DNA from: UBA5614 sp963667535
GTDB taxonomy: Bacteria; Cloacimonadota; Cloacimonadia; Cloacimonadales; Cloacimonadaceae
Length of the DNA: 64,000 nt
Assembly (NCBI GenBank): GCA_963667535.2
Contig: CAXXDU010000002.1
Location: forward strand, 1,054,001 to 1,118,000
Direction: 5' to 3'
Part shown: positions 53,664-63,957 of the stretch, in pieces
How the letters are laid out: every line of letters begins with the position of its first letter
Position numbering within the stretch: position 1 is the first letter of the stretch
Translations under genes and position numbers: made by a program
Notes under the pieces: generated by a model
Seen by the model: only the letters and a program-made list of their open reading frames with translations
What the model was told of the DNA's origin: nothing
The model's database searches: none

Positions 53664-54276
53664 AATAATCACTTTAAACTATTTACATTTTAGGTCAAGA
53701 ATTATCTTTATTGCCTTTATAAAAATAGGGAAAAGGTTTCGGTGAAAACATATCTTTTAGGCGAGGTATCTTCCTGTTTGTCTTCCATTTATTCATTTAT
53801 TTATGAAGGGACTACCTTTGTTAATTTAACCTAAATTGCACATTGTTCAGGCATTCCCAACATTGTTTACTTAGCTGTTCTTTTTTTCTGTTGTGTCTAT
53901 CTTAAGATTTCTTATCTGTATTAACAGACGTGGGTAATCATCAGGGAGTCTGCAGGGAGTCATCAGGGACTTTAGTCCCCGGTGACTTCCTGTAGATACT
54001 CTTTAGAGTCTTAGGAAAATCCCCTCGTCAGTTAAGGGATAAACAGTAGATTAACAAGTATGTTACAGGTTTAGCTTAAGTAGCATTGGTCTTGTGTCCG
54101 TTATAATTCCACGCCATCGACCATAATAGCAAGCGTATGTCAAGCGTAAGGATATTACGCTTGACCTACGCTTGATAGGCGAGAAGGAGGCGTGAGGGAT
54201 TTATATTGACAGAATAAGTGATATTCACGGACTTTAAATATTAACCGATACAATCGAAAGAGGAGTTGGAAAAGAT
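53664..54276. other. Divergent intergenic region upstream of addB
   Basis: This 613-bp gap contains short repeats of CAGGGAGT/CATCAGGGA (about 53940-53990) and the 20-bp-arm palindrome at 54130-54174. No gene is seen. The addB promoter is presumably just right of the palindrome. Confidence 0.5.
54130..54174. repeat. Large palindrome, 20-bp arms with one mismatch
   Basis: Arms 54130-54149 and 54155-54174 pair at 19 of 20 positions around a 5-base loop (GGATA). Each arm contains AAGCGT twice, so it is also an internal direct repeat. It lies about 100 bp upstream of addB with no T-run. Confidence 0.75.
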
Positions 54277-57144
54277 TTGAAGCCGGAATTTCGTTATACT
54301 GACTTGCAGGATAATATCATTACAGCCTCTTTAGCTGAAGCAGCAGATCATACTTGGTTGATATATCCCACGGAAAAGAGCTGTAAGCTTGCTTTGCAGG
54401 AATATCAGCTAAAATGGCGGCCTGTTAATATCAGCTTTCTCAGTATGGACGAATTCAAGCAAAAAGTGGTTTTTTCAGCTCAGGTCAGATTGCAGGATGA
54501 GAAACGTCTGGTCTGTCTGTATCAAAGTATGAGTCCTGAAGATAAAAATCAGTTTCATATTGAGAAATATCCTGATTTGATTGACTGGGGTCAGCATTTC
54601 TTTAGTTTCTTGGAAGAATTGGCAGAGGAATGCGTTGATGCGGATAATTTACTGGTTCGCATGGATAAGCTTGATTTTGATTTCCAACCGTGGCAATATG
54701 AAAACTACAATTCCATGTTACGTATCAGAAAGCAGTATCAGGAGTTTATCACCAATAAAGGTTATACAGATAAGATATTTGACCTTGACCTGAGCAATAT
54801 CCGGCTTCCCAAAGAGATTACACGGTTTGTCTTTGTAAATCAATTCTACTATACGAATCTGGAAAAAGCTATTATCAGCGCTATTACAGATAAGCAGAAC
54901 ACAGCTATTATTTATTTTCACGGCAAAGAGAACTGGCTGGATAAAGAAAGTCTTACCAGCCGGGAACTCAATCTGGAGGAAGCTTTTCCCCAGGATAATC
55001 TACCCTTTGGCCTCAGCATCATCCAAAGTAAAACCACCTGGCAGATGGCTCTTTCCTTTTTAGCTAATCAGATAAAAAACCCAGACGCTGATAAGGATAA
55101 ACACTTCATCATTGATGCCAAATTTAGCCAACAACCCTATCATACAGTATTCTCCAAAGACTATTTCCAATTTTCCGAACCGCAACCGCTGCATGAGACA
55201 CAGCTATTTCACTTTTTCCAGATTATGGCAAAAGGCCTGGATAATCTGGTAAATTCAGAAGGCAGAAAGCTCATCAAACTGGCTTGGCTCTTGCAAGCAC
55301 TCGGCATGGAAGGCTTTATCAAGTACTTCAGACCGGATTGGACTCCGGTGCAGCAGGACAATTTAATTACTGCCATCTGTAAGTTTAGTGAAAACGATGT
55401 CCTGTATCTGGATATAGAACTGGTCATCCTGCATACGGAAGGTTGTCCGTCCCATGATAATAACTGTGCAGATTTCCTCAGTGATATTATGCAATTATTC
55501 AGGCAACTGATGAAAGTGGATTCCATCAGACAAATGATTGCCTTGATAGACGTAAAAAATGGTATCAGAATTGACGCTCTGCTGTCTGAACAGGAAAAGA
55601 CCTGCTCTAATTTGCCGGAAAGCTTTTATGAAGCGCTTGCCAACTTTATGTCTTTGGATGAACTGGCATTGGTGGATAACTGGCAAAGCCTTTATCCTGC
55701 TTCAGATGTGGCAGCCGGTATCTTTGATTTGTTTCTTACCTTTATCAAACCCAAAACCTATATTATCTATCAAAAAGAAACGTCTGCCGTCCGTCCGATA
55801 CTGACTAACCTGATGGATACCCGTAATCAGCAAGCTGATAAAGTAAGCTTTCTGAATCTGGTGGAAGGTGAATTGCCCAGTGCCAGAGCAGCAGTGTGGC
55901 TGTTTAATGAGCGTCAGAGAAAAGAGATTGGACTTAAAACCTGGGAAGCAATCCGCAGTTGGGAACGCTACTATTTTTACAGACTGATAGCTTCTTCCCA
56001 AGCGGTTGAACTGTATACAGTAGCCAATCAGGATAAGGATATTGAGCCCAGCTCTTTTATCAATGAGATATTCCTGTTTGCCATTGAGAAAAAAGATAAA
56101 GAGCGAGTAAGCTGGGAGCAATCTGACCTGCCGGCTCAGACCTTGCTGCTCAATCTGCTGCATGAATCGGATAATAATCCTTTGGCATCTGAGGCAGAAT
56201 ATGCAGTTTCAGAGCTTAGCGCTTTCCTCAATCTGCCTTGCGACAAACAGCTTGATTTTGGTGCAGAACAAAAAGTAGACCTTTCCTGGTCAGCCTGTGA
56301 GCATTTTATCAAAAGCTCTTTTGTCTATTATCTGCGTGATGTGGCAAAGCTCAAAGAACGCATCGTCAGGCTGGATGAAACCATGAATAGAAAGATGTTT
56401 GGCAATCTTTTGCACCGATATCTATCCGTCATTACACAAAGACTGGCAGAACAGCATCAGGGCGTGCTCTCGATGAAATGGGAATGGATAAACAGTGATT
56501 TCCTGACTGCTAACCTTAAACATGCGCTCTCTACTCCAATCCTCTTTTACCAAATTCCCAAAAACTATAATTGGGACTATCTGAAAGAGCTGCTTTCACC
56601 TTTCCTGGTTGATACAGCCCGGTGGTTTTTCCAGGTAGGCTTAGCGAAAGATGATGATATTAAGTCAGAAATTATCACTCTCATACCCGAAAATGAAAGG
56701 ATGACTGACAAGGAAAAACAGTTTAAACTATTAATCAAACCTGAGGAAACAGCACATGCAGTCAGCATCTCCATCCGCGGCAGAGCTGACTTGCGGTTGG
56801 AAACCAAAGCAAAGAGATTCATCATAGACTTTAAGACCGGTGATTCCGATAAATTGCAGCTTCTGTTTTATATGTGGTCATATTATCTGATTGACCAGCC
56901 GGAGCTCGAAAGCGATGTACGGGCTGCCATATACAAACTTCTGGATAAACAGCTTAAATGGCTGGATTATGATACAAAATGGGTGCCGTCTCTACTCCGG
57001 GAAAAACTCACCGAAGCTCTGGATGCGATAGTAGCAGATGGCTATACACCTGCGACTGATGCCAAAACAGGCAGATATTACATCGATATCACCAGAGCAG
57101 ATTTGGTGCAAAAATTATCAACAGACGAGGTGGAGAGTGAGTAA
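54277..57144 (+). CDS. addB: AddB-like exonuclease subunit (PD-(D/E)XK nuclease)
   Basis: This 955-residue protein is the AddB-like partner of the AddA helicase in double-strand break repair. The first 600 residues are a degenerate helicase fold without intact Walker motifs, as expected of AddB. The C-terminal RecB-type nuclease has Asp in RGRADLRLE, then IIDFKTGDSDKLQLLFYMW (Asp, Lys and Gln of the motif; about residues 835-870). The Fe-S cysteine cluster of Bacillus AddB is not seen. The TTG start follows AGGAG at a longish spacing; no better start is available. It overlaps addA by 8 bp. Confidence 0.83.
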   Translation: MKPEFRYTDLQDNIITASLAEAADHTWLIYPTEKSCKLALQEYQLKWRPVNISFLSMDEFKQKVVFSAQVRLQDEKRLVCLYQSMSPEDKNQFHIEKYPDLIDWGQHFFSFLEELAEECVDADNLLVRMDKLDFDFQPWQYENYNSMLRIRKQYQEFITNKGYTDKIFDLDLSNIRLPKEITRFVFVNQFYYTNLEKAIISAITDKQNTAIIYFHGKENWLDKESLTSRELNLEEAFPQDNLPFGLSIIQSKTTWQMALSFLANQIKNPDADKDKHFIIDAKFSQQPYHTVFSKDYFQFSEPQPLHETQLFHFFQIMAKGLDNLVNSEGRKLIKLAWLLQALGMEGFIKYFRPDWTPVQQDNLITAICKFSENDVLYLDIELVILHTEGCPSHDNNCADFLSDIMQLFRQLMKVDSIRQMIALIDVKNGIRIDALLSEQEKTCSNLPESFYEALANFMSLDELALVDNWQSLYPASDVAAGIFDLFLTFIKPKTYIIYQKETSAVRPILTNLMDTRNQQADKVSFLNLVEGELPSARAAVWLFNERQRKEIGLKTWEAIRSWERYYFYRLIASSQAVELYTVANQDKDIEPSSFINEIFLFAIEKKDKERVSWEQSDLPAQTLLLNLLHESDNNPLASEAEYAVSELSAFLNLPCDKQLDFGAEQKVDLSWSACEHFIKSSFVYYLRDVAKLKERIVRLDETMNRKMFGNLLHRYLSVITQRLAEQHQGVLSMKWEWINSDFLTANLKHALSTPILFYQIPKNYNWDYLKELLSPFLVDTARWFFQVGLAKDDDIKSEIITLIPENERMTDKEKQFKLLIKPEETAHAVSISIRGRADLRLETKAKRFIIDFKTGDSDKLQLLFYMWSYYLIDQPELESDVRAAIYKLLDKQLKWLDYDTKWVPSLLREKLTEALDAIVADGYTPATDAKTGRYYIDITRADLVQKLSTDEVESE

Positions 57145-60100
57145 TCAGGTAAATAGAATCATCTCCGCCAGTGCAGGTACAGGTAAGACCTACCGTCTTT
57201 CACTGGAGTACCTTGCCTTGCTTCTGAAGTTTTATAAAAACCCGGAATTCAGACCGGACCAGATACTGGTGATAACCTTTACACGCAAAGCTACAGCGGA
57301 AATCCGTGACAGGATATATCTGCATCTGGATACCCTGAGCAACCATAAAGAAGGTTGGCAGGATTTAGCGCTAAACCTGAAGAAACTGACGGGTGCTTCT
57401 GAGTTTGCTGACAAAGCCAAACCATTATCAGAAGAAGAATTCAGGTTACTGGCAGATGTATATCATCACCTGATAACTCATAAGGACGAACTGCAGGTGA
57501 TGACCATAGATAGCTATATTCATAGCATTTTTCGCAATCTTATCCGCCCTGTTCGCGGGATTGACCGTTTTGAACTGGATTTGAATGCTGTGGAAAAACG
57601 GATGCCTTTCCTGTTTAATGAGCTAATGACTCCTGCTCTGCTCAAACGGATTAACAGCCTGCTTTCCCGCAGGCTAAAACCTTCTTTAGACGAATTTAAG
57701 TCCTTCTTCCGTTCTCTGATTGACAACCGCTGGATTTACTATCTTTCCGGTAAAAGAGCAGTTGCAGCACAGCCGGATACTTTGGCTTATTATGCTGCAC
57801 ATCCGGAATTGTGGGAAGTAAAGTCCGATGCATATTACCAAAGCTTTATCGGTACATTCCGGCAGATAATCTATAACCTGAATGAGTACTTTCAGGTGAA
57901 ACATAACAAGATTTTGTCCTCTGAAACAATCGAAGCAAAGCTGCTCAACAAAGACTATGTGCAATTGTTTTCGCCTTTGCCTGCAAAGTTTGGAGATTTG
58001 GCAAACGAACTGGAAACTCACTTTGCGGATGAATGGACTTTGTTACGAATATTGAAGCTTCTGAAAGATGAAAAGTATCTGTGGAACGGGCAAAGAGTGC
58101 GTGCTTCAAAGGAATTCACAGAGCTGGACTCATGGAAAGAACTGCACCGCTCAGCGCTTGAGTATCTATCCAATTATCTGGTGTTTCATCTTTTCCTGCC
58201 TGAGCAGAGAGAAATCCTCGATATCTGGCAGGATGTGCTGATGCACTATGATAAGCTGATTTACCGTTATAAAGACTTTACTTATGATGATATTGCCTGG
58301 TTCACTTTTGAAGGGTTATACAGTTCGGAACCGCCCTTATTTGAAGCTGAGAAAGAAAGTGTAGCCAATGAATTTTATGAATTTATGTGCCACCGCACCC
58401 GCTTTATGCTGATAGACGAATTTCAGGATACCAGTATTCTGCAGTTTCATATCCTTGCACCCATGATAGAAGAACTCATAGCCGGAGAAGGCTCCAGACC
58501 TTATGGTGGTTTGATTGTTGTCGGTGATGAAAAGCAATCCATCTTTGGCTGGAGAGGTGGTCAGCGGGATTTACTGTTAAACCTGGAAAGCATCTTTCCC
58601 GGCTTGCAGATTTACGCCAAAGACAGCTTAACTGATTCCTGGCGCAGCAGTCCTACTCTGATGAACTTTATCAATGGCATTTTTGGCAATGATGACCTGC
58701 ATAAATACATCAATAGTATTGAATCCGACTGGCAATACAGCGATATCACAGGTCAGAAAATTGCTTTGGAAAACGATACTGTTATCAAATTTAAGCTTCA
58801 GCATTATGCTTCCCGTTCAGCCGATAATAAGCTGGACAAAGCTATGCGCAGCTTCATTGAAGAGATGGTTATTCCTGCTATTGCGGATAAATCTGGTACA
58901 GGGCGTTCCATAGCCGTGCTGGCACGTAAGAATGATGAACTGGAAATGATTCGTATCCTGCTGGCAGAGCATGGCATCACCAGTGAATTCCAGTCCAGCC
59001 GTTCTTTACTGGATCAGCCATTTATCAAGGCAATGCTGTTTCTGCTTAAGTATGCGGTTTATCACGACTGGTATGATTTTCTGGCATTCCTGCGTAGTGA
59101 TTTGGTTCTGATGGATGGTAAAACACTCAAACAGGTAATCAATCATATCAGCTTATATCAGCAGGATAAATCAGAGACAAAGCCTGAAATTGACTTTAGC
59201 AGCATTCCGCTGGTAACGGCAGCACTTAATCTGGCTAAAGCTCTGGATACTGCTTCCATTTACAAAAGCTCTTTACTGATAATTCAGACCTGCCGGATTC
59301 AATGGAAGCTTCCGTTGGAACGGGACTACGTGAATATTCAACGTTGGCTGGATATTGCGCTTGAGTATGAGCAGAATTATCAAAGTGAATTGCCTGGTAT
59401 GCAGGGATTTCTGCGTTATTGTGAAGATAACAGAGACCAGGCCGCTTTTCAGCAGCAGGATGTGGTAAATTCCTCTGCTATTCAGCTTTTAACCATTCAT
59501 AAATCCAAGGGTCTGGAATTTGACTCAGTCTTTGTCTGGTGGAATCTTAAAGGCTTTTCTGGCAGAGAAGAAAACCGCTTAAGCTCCTGGGTGCACTATA
59601 CTGATAAAAGCTATCACGATTTGAAAGACATGGCTCTTACTCTGCACTATGGCAAAGTCCTGGAAGCAAGTGCTTTCAATGAAATCATGCAGGCTGATGA
59701 CAACAGGGAGCAACTCGAAGAGCTGAATAATCTGTATGTGGCATTGACCAGAGCCAAAAGCAGGCTGTATCTGCATGTGGCTTTTGATAAAAAAGAAGGC
59801 TGGGATGTTTATTGGGCAGACTATCTCTCCAAAAACAGGCTTTCACCTCAGCATTATGCAGTTAAAGCGGCTCTGGATTATCTTACTGATAAAGCAGCTA
59901 TGCAGGAAGATGGTTCTCTGCTATTAGGTAAAGAAGATATACAAGAACTTTCTCATGAGCATAAACAGCCTGTTCTATCCTCCGGCCTGCCAGAAAACCT
60001 GATAGATTTGAAGCCTATCCTGCCGGACTGGCAGAAACCTGTGGAGTATATCAATAAAGAAGATTATAATCAGGATATGAACTGGAAGATTAGCTATCTG

Positions 60101-60532
60101 GTGGATAGAGATAATCTAAAAGGTTTAGTTGCGCATTTCTATCTGGCTCAGATTAAGTATGCTTCCCAAGCAGAGATTGAAACAGCCAGAACTCTCACTC
60201 TCAGACAATTTGGCAACCTGATGACCTTATCCACATTGAATGAACTGATTGATAAAGTTGAAGCTCAGCTATCAGAAATGAAAGAGCTGTTTAATCCGGC
60301 TTATGATATAGTTTATACTGAGTATCCCATTTTCTGTAACGGACATGAGTACAGGCTTGACCGGCTGATGATAAATACCGTTAATAAAACATTCCGTATT
60401 ATTGATTATAAGACAGGCAAGACTTACAGCCCTGAACAACTTAATACTTACAGCTCGATATTAAAGAACTCCATCCTGCCCAAAGATTATAAGCAAGAAA
60501 AAGAGCCTGACTTCATAGAAATCAAGCTCTGA
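57137..60532 (+). CDS. addA: AddA-like UvrD/RecB-type helicase-nuclease
   Basis: This 1131-residue superfamily 1 helicase has Walker A ISASAGTGKTYRL, Walker B LIDEFQDTS, VGDEKQSIFGWRGG, TIHKSKGLEFDSVFVW and YVALTRAKSRLYL, all in order. The C-terminus holds a RecB nuclease core (EYRLDRLM then IIDYKTGKTY). With AddB it resects double-strand ends for recombination. The GTG at 57137 follows GAGGTGGAGA within the addB end and gives NQVNRIISASAGTGKT at the right distance; longer upstream starts read inside addB. It is the last gene of the pair. Confidence 0.9.
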   Translation: MSNQVNRIISASAGTGKTYRLSLEYLALLLKFYKNPEFRPDQILVITFTRKATAEIRDRIYLHLDTLSNHKEGWQDLALNLKKLTGASEFADKAKPLSEEEFRLLADVYHHLITHKDELQVMTIDSYIHSIFRNLIRPVRGIDRFELDLNAVEKRMPFLFNELMTPALLKRINSLLSRRLKPSLDEFKSFFRSLIDNRWIYYLSGKRAVAAQPDTLAYYAAHPELWEVKSDAYYQSFIGTFRQIIYNLNEYFQVKHNKILSSETIEAKLLNKDYVQLFSPLPAKFGDLANELETHFADEWTLLRILKLLKDEKYLWNGQRVRASKEFTELDSWKELHRSALEYLSNYLVFHLFLPEQREILDIWQDVLMHYDKLIYRYKDFTYDDIAWFTFEGLYSSEPPLFEAEKESVANEFYEFMCHRTRFMLIDEFQDTSILQFHILAPMIEELIAGEGSRPYGGLIVVGDEKQSIFGWRGGQRDLLLNLESIFPGLQIYAKDSLTDSWRSSPTLMNFINGIFGNDDLHKYINSIESDWQYSDITGQKIALENDTVIKFKLQHYASRSADNKLDKAMRSFIEEMVIPAIADKSGTGRSIAVLARKNDELEMIRILLAEHGITSEFQSSRSLLDQPFIKAMLFLLKYAVYHDWYDFLAFLRSDLVLMDGKTLKQVINHISLYQQDKSETKPEIDFSSIPLVTAALNLAKALDTASIYKSSLLIIQTCRIQWKLPLERDYVNIQRWLDIALEYEQNYQSELPGMQGFLRYCEDNRDQAAFQQQDVVNSSAIQLLTIHKSKGLEFDSVFVWWNLKGFSGREENRLSSWVHYTDKSYHDLKDMALTLHYGKVLEASAFNEIMQADDNREQLEELNNLYVALTRAKSRLYLHVAFDKKEGWDVYWADYLSKNRLSPQHYAVKAALDYLTDKAAMQEDGSLLLGKEDIQELSHEHKQPVLSSGLPENLIDLKPILPDWQKPVEYINKEDYNQDMNWKISYLVDRDNLKGLVAHFYLAQIKYASQAEIETARTLTLRQFGNLMTLSTLNELIDKVEAQLSEMKELFNPAYDIVYTEYPIFCNGHEYRLDRLMINTVNKTFRIIDYKTGKTYSPEQLNTYSSILKNSILPKDYKQEKEPDFIEIKL

Positions 60533-60540
60533 AAGTGTTG

Positions 60541-60626
60541 CGCAACAATCTGATGTTGCGTTTAGGTGGGTAGTGTAGCATTCAAATGCTGCGTAAAGTC
60601 ATCTGAGTAGGTTTGGAAACCTACTC
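60541..60626. repeat. Three palindromes between convergent addA and gamma-lyase genes
   Basis: CGCAACA/TGTTGCG at 60541-60560, AGCATT/AATGCT at 60577-60590, and GAGTAGGTTT/AAACCTACTC at 60605-60626 (loop GG). No T-runs follow. Their spacing and small loops resemble the array at 41503-41617. Confidence 0.7.
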
Positions 60627-60628
60627 TA

Positions 60629-61807
60629 CTATACTAATGCTAACGCTTGTTCCAAATCCTCTTGAATATCTTCCACATCTTCTATACCGACAGAAAAACG
60701 CACTAAATCGTCTGTAATACCGGCTGTGAGTTTTGCTTCTTTAGAAAGCTTGGCATGAGTCATGGAAGCTGGATGCTGGATAAGGGTTTCTATACCACCC
60801 AGAGATACAGCCAGAGCTGCCAGATGCACATTATTCATTAGTATTTTGCCGGCTTCCAGTCCGCCTTTGAGTCCAAAGGATATCATAGCGCCGGGACCGC
60901 TTTGCTGTTTCATTGCCAGTTCGTATTGCGGATGTGATTTTAAGCCGGGATAACGTACCCAGGATATTTTAGGATGCTTTTCCAGATACTCAGCCAATAT
61001 CATAGCGTTTTGCTGAGCTCTTTCCATGCGGATTGCCAGAGTCTTGAGTCCACGTGATACCATATATGCCTGATGTGGGTCCATGTTTGGTCCCATCTGC
61101 GTCATCACCTGATAAAGCAGTTTGTAGTCTTCTTCTGTCTTGGCAACTATGACGCCACCAACGATATCTGCATGTCCATTGATAAACTTGGTAATTGAGT
61201 GCAAGACAATATCAGCACCCATGTCCAGAGGCTTTTGCAGATAGGGAGAGCAGAAAGTATTATCTACCACGAGTCTCACATTATGACGATGCGCAATGTC
61301 CACACATGCGGCAATATCAGTAATGGCGATGGTAGGATTGGCAGGAGTTTCTATAAAAAGCAGCTTGGTATTGGGTTTTATAGCTTGCTCAATGAGTTCA
61401 GTTTGGGAAGTATCAAGAAATGTAGCTTCCACACCAAAGCGTGAGAAGTGCTTTTCCAGTACACCTCTGGATGGTCCATACACAGCGGCAGAGCATACAA
61501 TGTGACTACCTGCTCCCAGAAAAGCCATATACACTGTGGTTACGGCTGCCATTCCGCTGGCAACTGCTATACCGCCAAAGCCGTTTTCCAGGCTGGCTAC
61601 TGCATTTTCAAAGGCACGGATGGTAGGATTGCCCAATCTTGTATAAATATATCCGTTGCTTTCTCCGGCGAAGCAATCTGCTCCGTCCTGTGCTGTATCA
61701 AAGGAGAAAGTAGAGGTCTGATAGATGGGAGTTACAACTGCGTTAACTTCGTTTTTTTTAAATCCGGCATGGATTAGTCTGGTATTAAAACCTGAATTCT
61801 TTTTCAT
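60629..61807 (-). CDS. Methionine/cystathionine gamma-lyase (Cys/Met metabolism PLP enzyme)
   Basis: This 392-residue PLP enzyme of the Cys/Met family has the PLP-Lys in HSITKFINGHADIVGG (about residue 207), the phosphate-contact YTRLGNPTIRAFENAVA, ASGMAAVTTVYMAFL, and the Asp in VVDNTFCSPYLQKP. The fold also covers cystathionine gamma-synthase and beta-lyase. The overall pattern (SNGYIYTRLGNPT, FCSPYLQKPLDMGADIV) fits methionine gamma-lyase best, which would make 2-oxobutyrate, ammonia and methanethiol in an amino-acid fermenter. Its ATG overlaps the helicase stop by 4 bp. Confidence 0.88.
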   Translation of the reverse strand: MKKNSGFNTRLIHAGFKKNEVNAVVTPIYQTSTFSFDTAQDGADCFAGESNGYIYTRLGNPTIRAFENAVASLENGFGGIAVASGMAAVTTVYMAFLGAGSHIVCSAAVYGPSRGVLEKHFSRFGVEATFLDTSQTELIEQAIKPNTKLLFIETPANPTIAITDIAACVDIAHRHNVRLVVDNTFCSPYLQKPLDMGADIVLHSITKFINGHADIVGGVIVAKTEEDYKLLYQVMTQMGPNMDPHQAYMVSRGLKTLAIRMERAQQNAMILAEYLEKHPKISWVRYPGLKSHPQYELAMKQQSGPGAMISFGLKGGLEAGKILMNNVHLAALAVSLGGIETLIQHPASMTHAKLSKEAKLTAGITDDLVRFSVGIEDVEDIQEDLEQALALV

Positions 61808-63576
61808 CTTCTATTCCTTTCACGTTTCTTAGCGGGTTCATAAAATCTTTCTCTGCTGTCCGGGGATTTGCGTTGAACAGGATTCTCACTTCTGGCTGGT
61901 TCAAAGCGTTTTTCTTTACTACCAGTCAGGATTTTTGCCTGAACGGGATTGCCGTCATATTTAGCTTTATTCAAAGCAGCCAGCAACTGTGTGTTGTAGG
62001 CAGAATCAAGCTCTACGACTGTTTGATTGGCAGTGATATCAATATGTCCTATTTCGATACCGGAGCTTACTCTCAGGCGGTTGATAAACTTCATGAGCTC
62101 ACGTTTGGTGAGGTTTTCTTTGTAACCGATATTCAGATGGAAGGAGCTAAAGACGATGTTTTGTCTGTCTTGTTGTTTATCAGGCTGTCTGCCATTTCTT
62201 AAACCGGAGGTTGTATTGGGACGCAGACCCTTATTGGGATTGGTTTCAGTTACCAAATCCAGGTCTGTGGCGTCTTTATAATAATCCAGAAAGCGGTTGA
62301 ATTCGACTGAAACAAAGCGTTTAATCAGCTCTTCGCGGCTCAGCCAGCTTAGTTTCTTATAAACGTTTTCCATCATAGTATCTATCTTACTGTCATCCAC
62401 TTCAATATTTTCCATGGTGTCTATCAGGTTAAAAAGCTGCTTCTCACAGATTTCTTTACCGGTGGGAACACGTTCCAGCGTGATTTCCCTGCCTAATCTG
62501 CGTTCAATATTCTTAATCTGATTCAGTTCTTTGATATGGACGATTGTGACGGAAGTTCCGCTTTTACCAGCTCTGCCTGTTCTGCCTGAACGGTGGATAT
62601 AGATATCCGGGTCAAGAGGTGCTTCGTAATTGATGATATGAGTCAGGTCATCCACATCCAGACCTCTGGCTGCTACATCTGTAGCAATCAAGAGCTGCAC
62701 GTATTTATTGCGGAAACGGTTCATGACCAGGTCCCTTTGATTCTGGGATAAATCTCCGTGCAAAGCATCAGCATTGTATCCGTCCTGCTGCAATCTGCTG
62801 GCGATTTCACCAGTTTCTGTACGTGTTTTGCAAAATACTATGCCATAGATTTTGGGATTGATATCAGCAATACGTTTGAGCGCTTTGTATTTGTCTTTGG
62901 CATGAACTTTATAATACAGATGTTTGATATTATCAGCGCCCTGGTCTTTATTGCCAACAGCAATACGATGCGGGCTGGTCATAAAGGTCTTGGTGATTTC
63001 CACTACTTCTTTGGGCATAGTTGCGGAAAAGAGCAATATCTGCTTTTGAGCAGGAGTGTGGCTCATGATACTGAATATCTCTTCTTTAAAGCCCATATTG
63101 AGCATCTCATCAGCTTCATCCAGAATCAACCTTTCCAGTTGCTCCAGTTTCAACACTTTCTGACGCAGCATATCAAATACACGTCCGGGAGTGCCGACTA
63201 CTATATGTACTCCGCCTTTGAGCTGGTCTTTTTGTCTTTGGATGGGCGCGCCGCCATAGACAGGGCATATCCTGATGGCAGGCATATATTTGGCAAAGCT
63301 TTCAAAATCTTTGGTTATTTGCATACAGAGTTCACGGGTAGGGCAGAGGATAAGGGTTTGCACTACATTGCGCTTGCTATCTGTTTTACTGAGAACAGGA
63401 AAACCAAAAGCAGCAGTCTTGCCTGTGCCGGTCTGAGCCTGAGCTATCAAATCTGTGTCATGATCCAGTAACCATGGTATGGTTTCTTTCTGAATCGGAG
63501 TCGGGGTTATAAAGTTTAAGTCTGTAACTGCATTCTGCAGTGCTTCAGATAAACCCATTTCGTTAAATTTCTTCAT
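61804..63576 (-). CDS. DEAD-box ATP-dependent RNA helicase (DeaD/CsdA-like)
   Basis: This 590-residue DEAD-box helicase has a Q motif ITPTPIQKETIP, Walker A AQTGTGKTAAFG, PTRELC, TPGRVFD, LDEADEMLNMG, SAT, DVAARGLDVDDL and HRSGRTGRAG. A DbpA-type RNA-binding domain (about 465-540; VFSSFHLNIGYKENLTKREL region) and an Arg-rich tail follow. DeaD-like enzymes unwind RNA in ribosome assembly, mRNA decay and cold response. It overlaps the gamma-lyase gene downstream by 4 bp, an unexpected operon partner. Confidence 0.93.
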   Translation of the reverse strand: MKKFNEMGLSEALQNAVTDLNFITPTPIQKETIPWLLDHDTDLIAQAQTGTGKTAAFGFPVLSKTDSKRNVVQTLILCPTRELCMQITKDFESFAKYMPAIRICPVYGGAPIQRQKDQLKGGVHIVVGTPGRVFDMLRQKVLKLEQLERLILDEADEMLNMGFKEEIFSIMSHTPAQKQILLFSATMPKEVVEITKTFMTSPHRIAVGNKDQGADNIKHLYYKVHAKDKYKALKRIADINPKIYGIVFCKTRTETGEIASRLQQDGYNADALHGDLSQNQRDLVMNRFRNKYVQLLIATDVAARGLDVDDLTHIINYEAPLDPDIYIHRSGRTGRAGKSGTSVTIVHIKELNQIKNIERRLGREITLERVPTGKEICEKQLFNLIDTMENIEVDDSKIDTMMENVYKKLSWLSREELIKRFVSVEFNRFLDYYKDATDLDLVTETNPNKGLRPNTTSGLRNGRQPDKQQDRQNIVFSSFHLNIGYKENLTKRELMKFINRLRVSSGIEIGHIDITANQTVVELDSAYNTQLLAALNKAKYDGNPVQAKILTGSKEKRFEPARSENPVQRKSPDSRERFYEPAKKRERNRR

Positions 63577-63957
63577 TAGTCCTTCTTACTTGTTATAATG
63601 CCATGATTTTCGGATAGGCTTATCTGTCAAAGCTAATTTATTCAATATCAATTGCTTCACAGTGTTTCTATCCTTCTACCCATCCCCAATCAAGTTGAGG
63701 ACAGGCTCCGACACAGAGAAAAAAAGACTCAGAGCAAAGATTTTTAAGGCAGAGAAACAGAGATAGAGAGAAGCAGAGTTTCAATTCTCGTAGTTGTTAT
63801 TCAGTGTGCTTAAATCTGTCTACTATTTAAGAATTGTCATGTGGTTGAAAGTTTAGTATTGCAGTATTAACAACTCTGGTTAGATTGTGTTTATACATAT
63901 TCTTTACGCTTTCTTATTCTCAACCTGACTATGTTATCCCATAGAAGGAGAGCCACC
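63577..63957. other. Intergenic region upstream of the last, partial gene
   Basis: This 381-bp divergent gap is AT-rich and repetitive in GA-rich stretches (about 63715-63780). No gene or strong hairpin is seen. AGAAGGAGA just before 63958 is the ribosome site of the gene that runs off the window. Confidence 0.4.
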
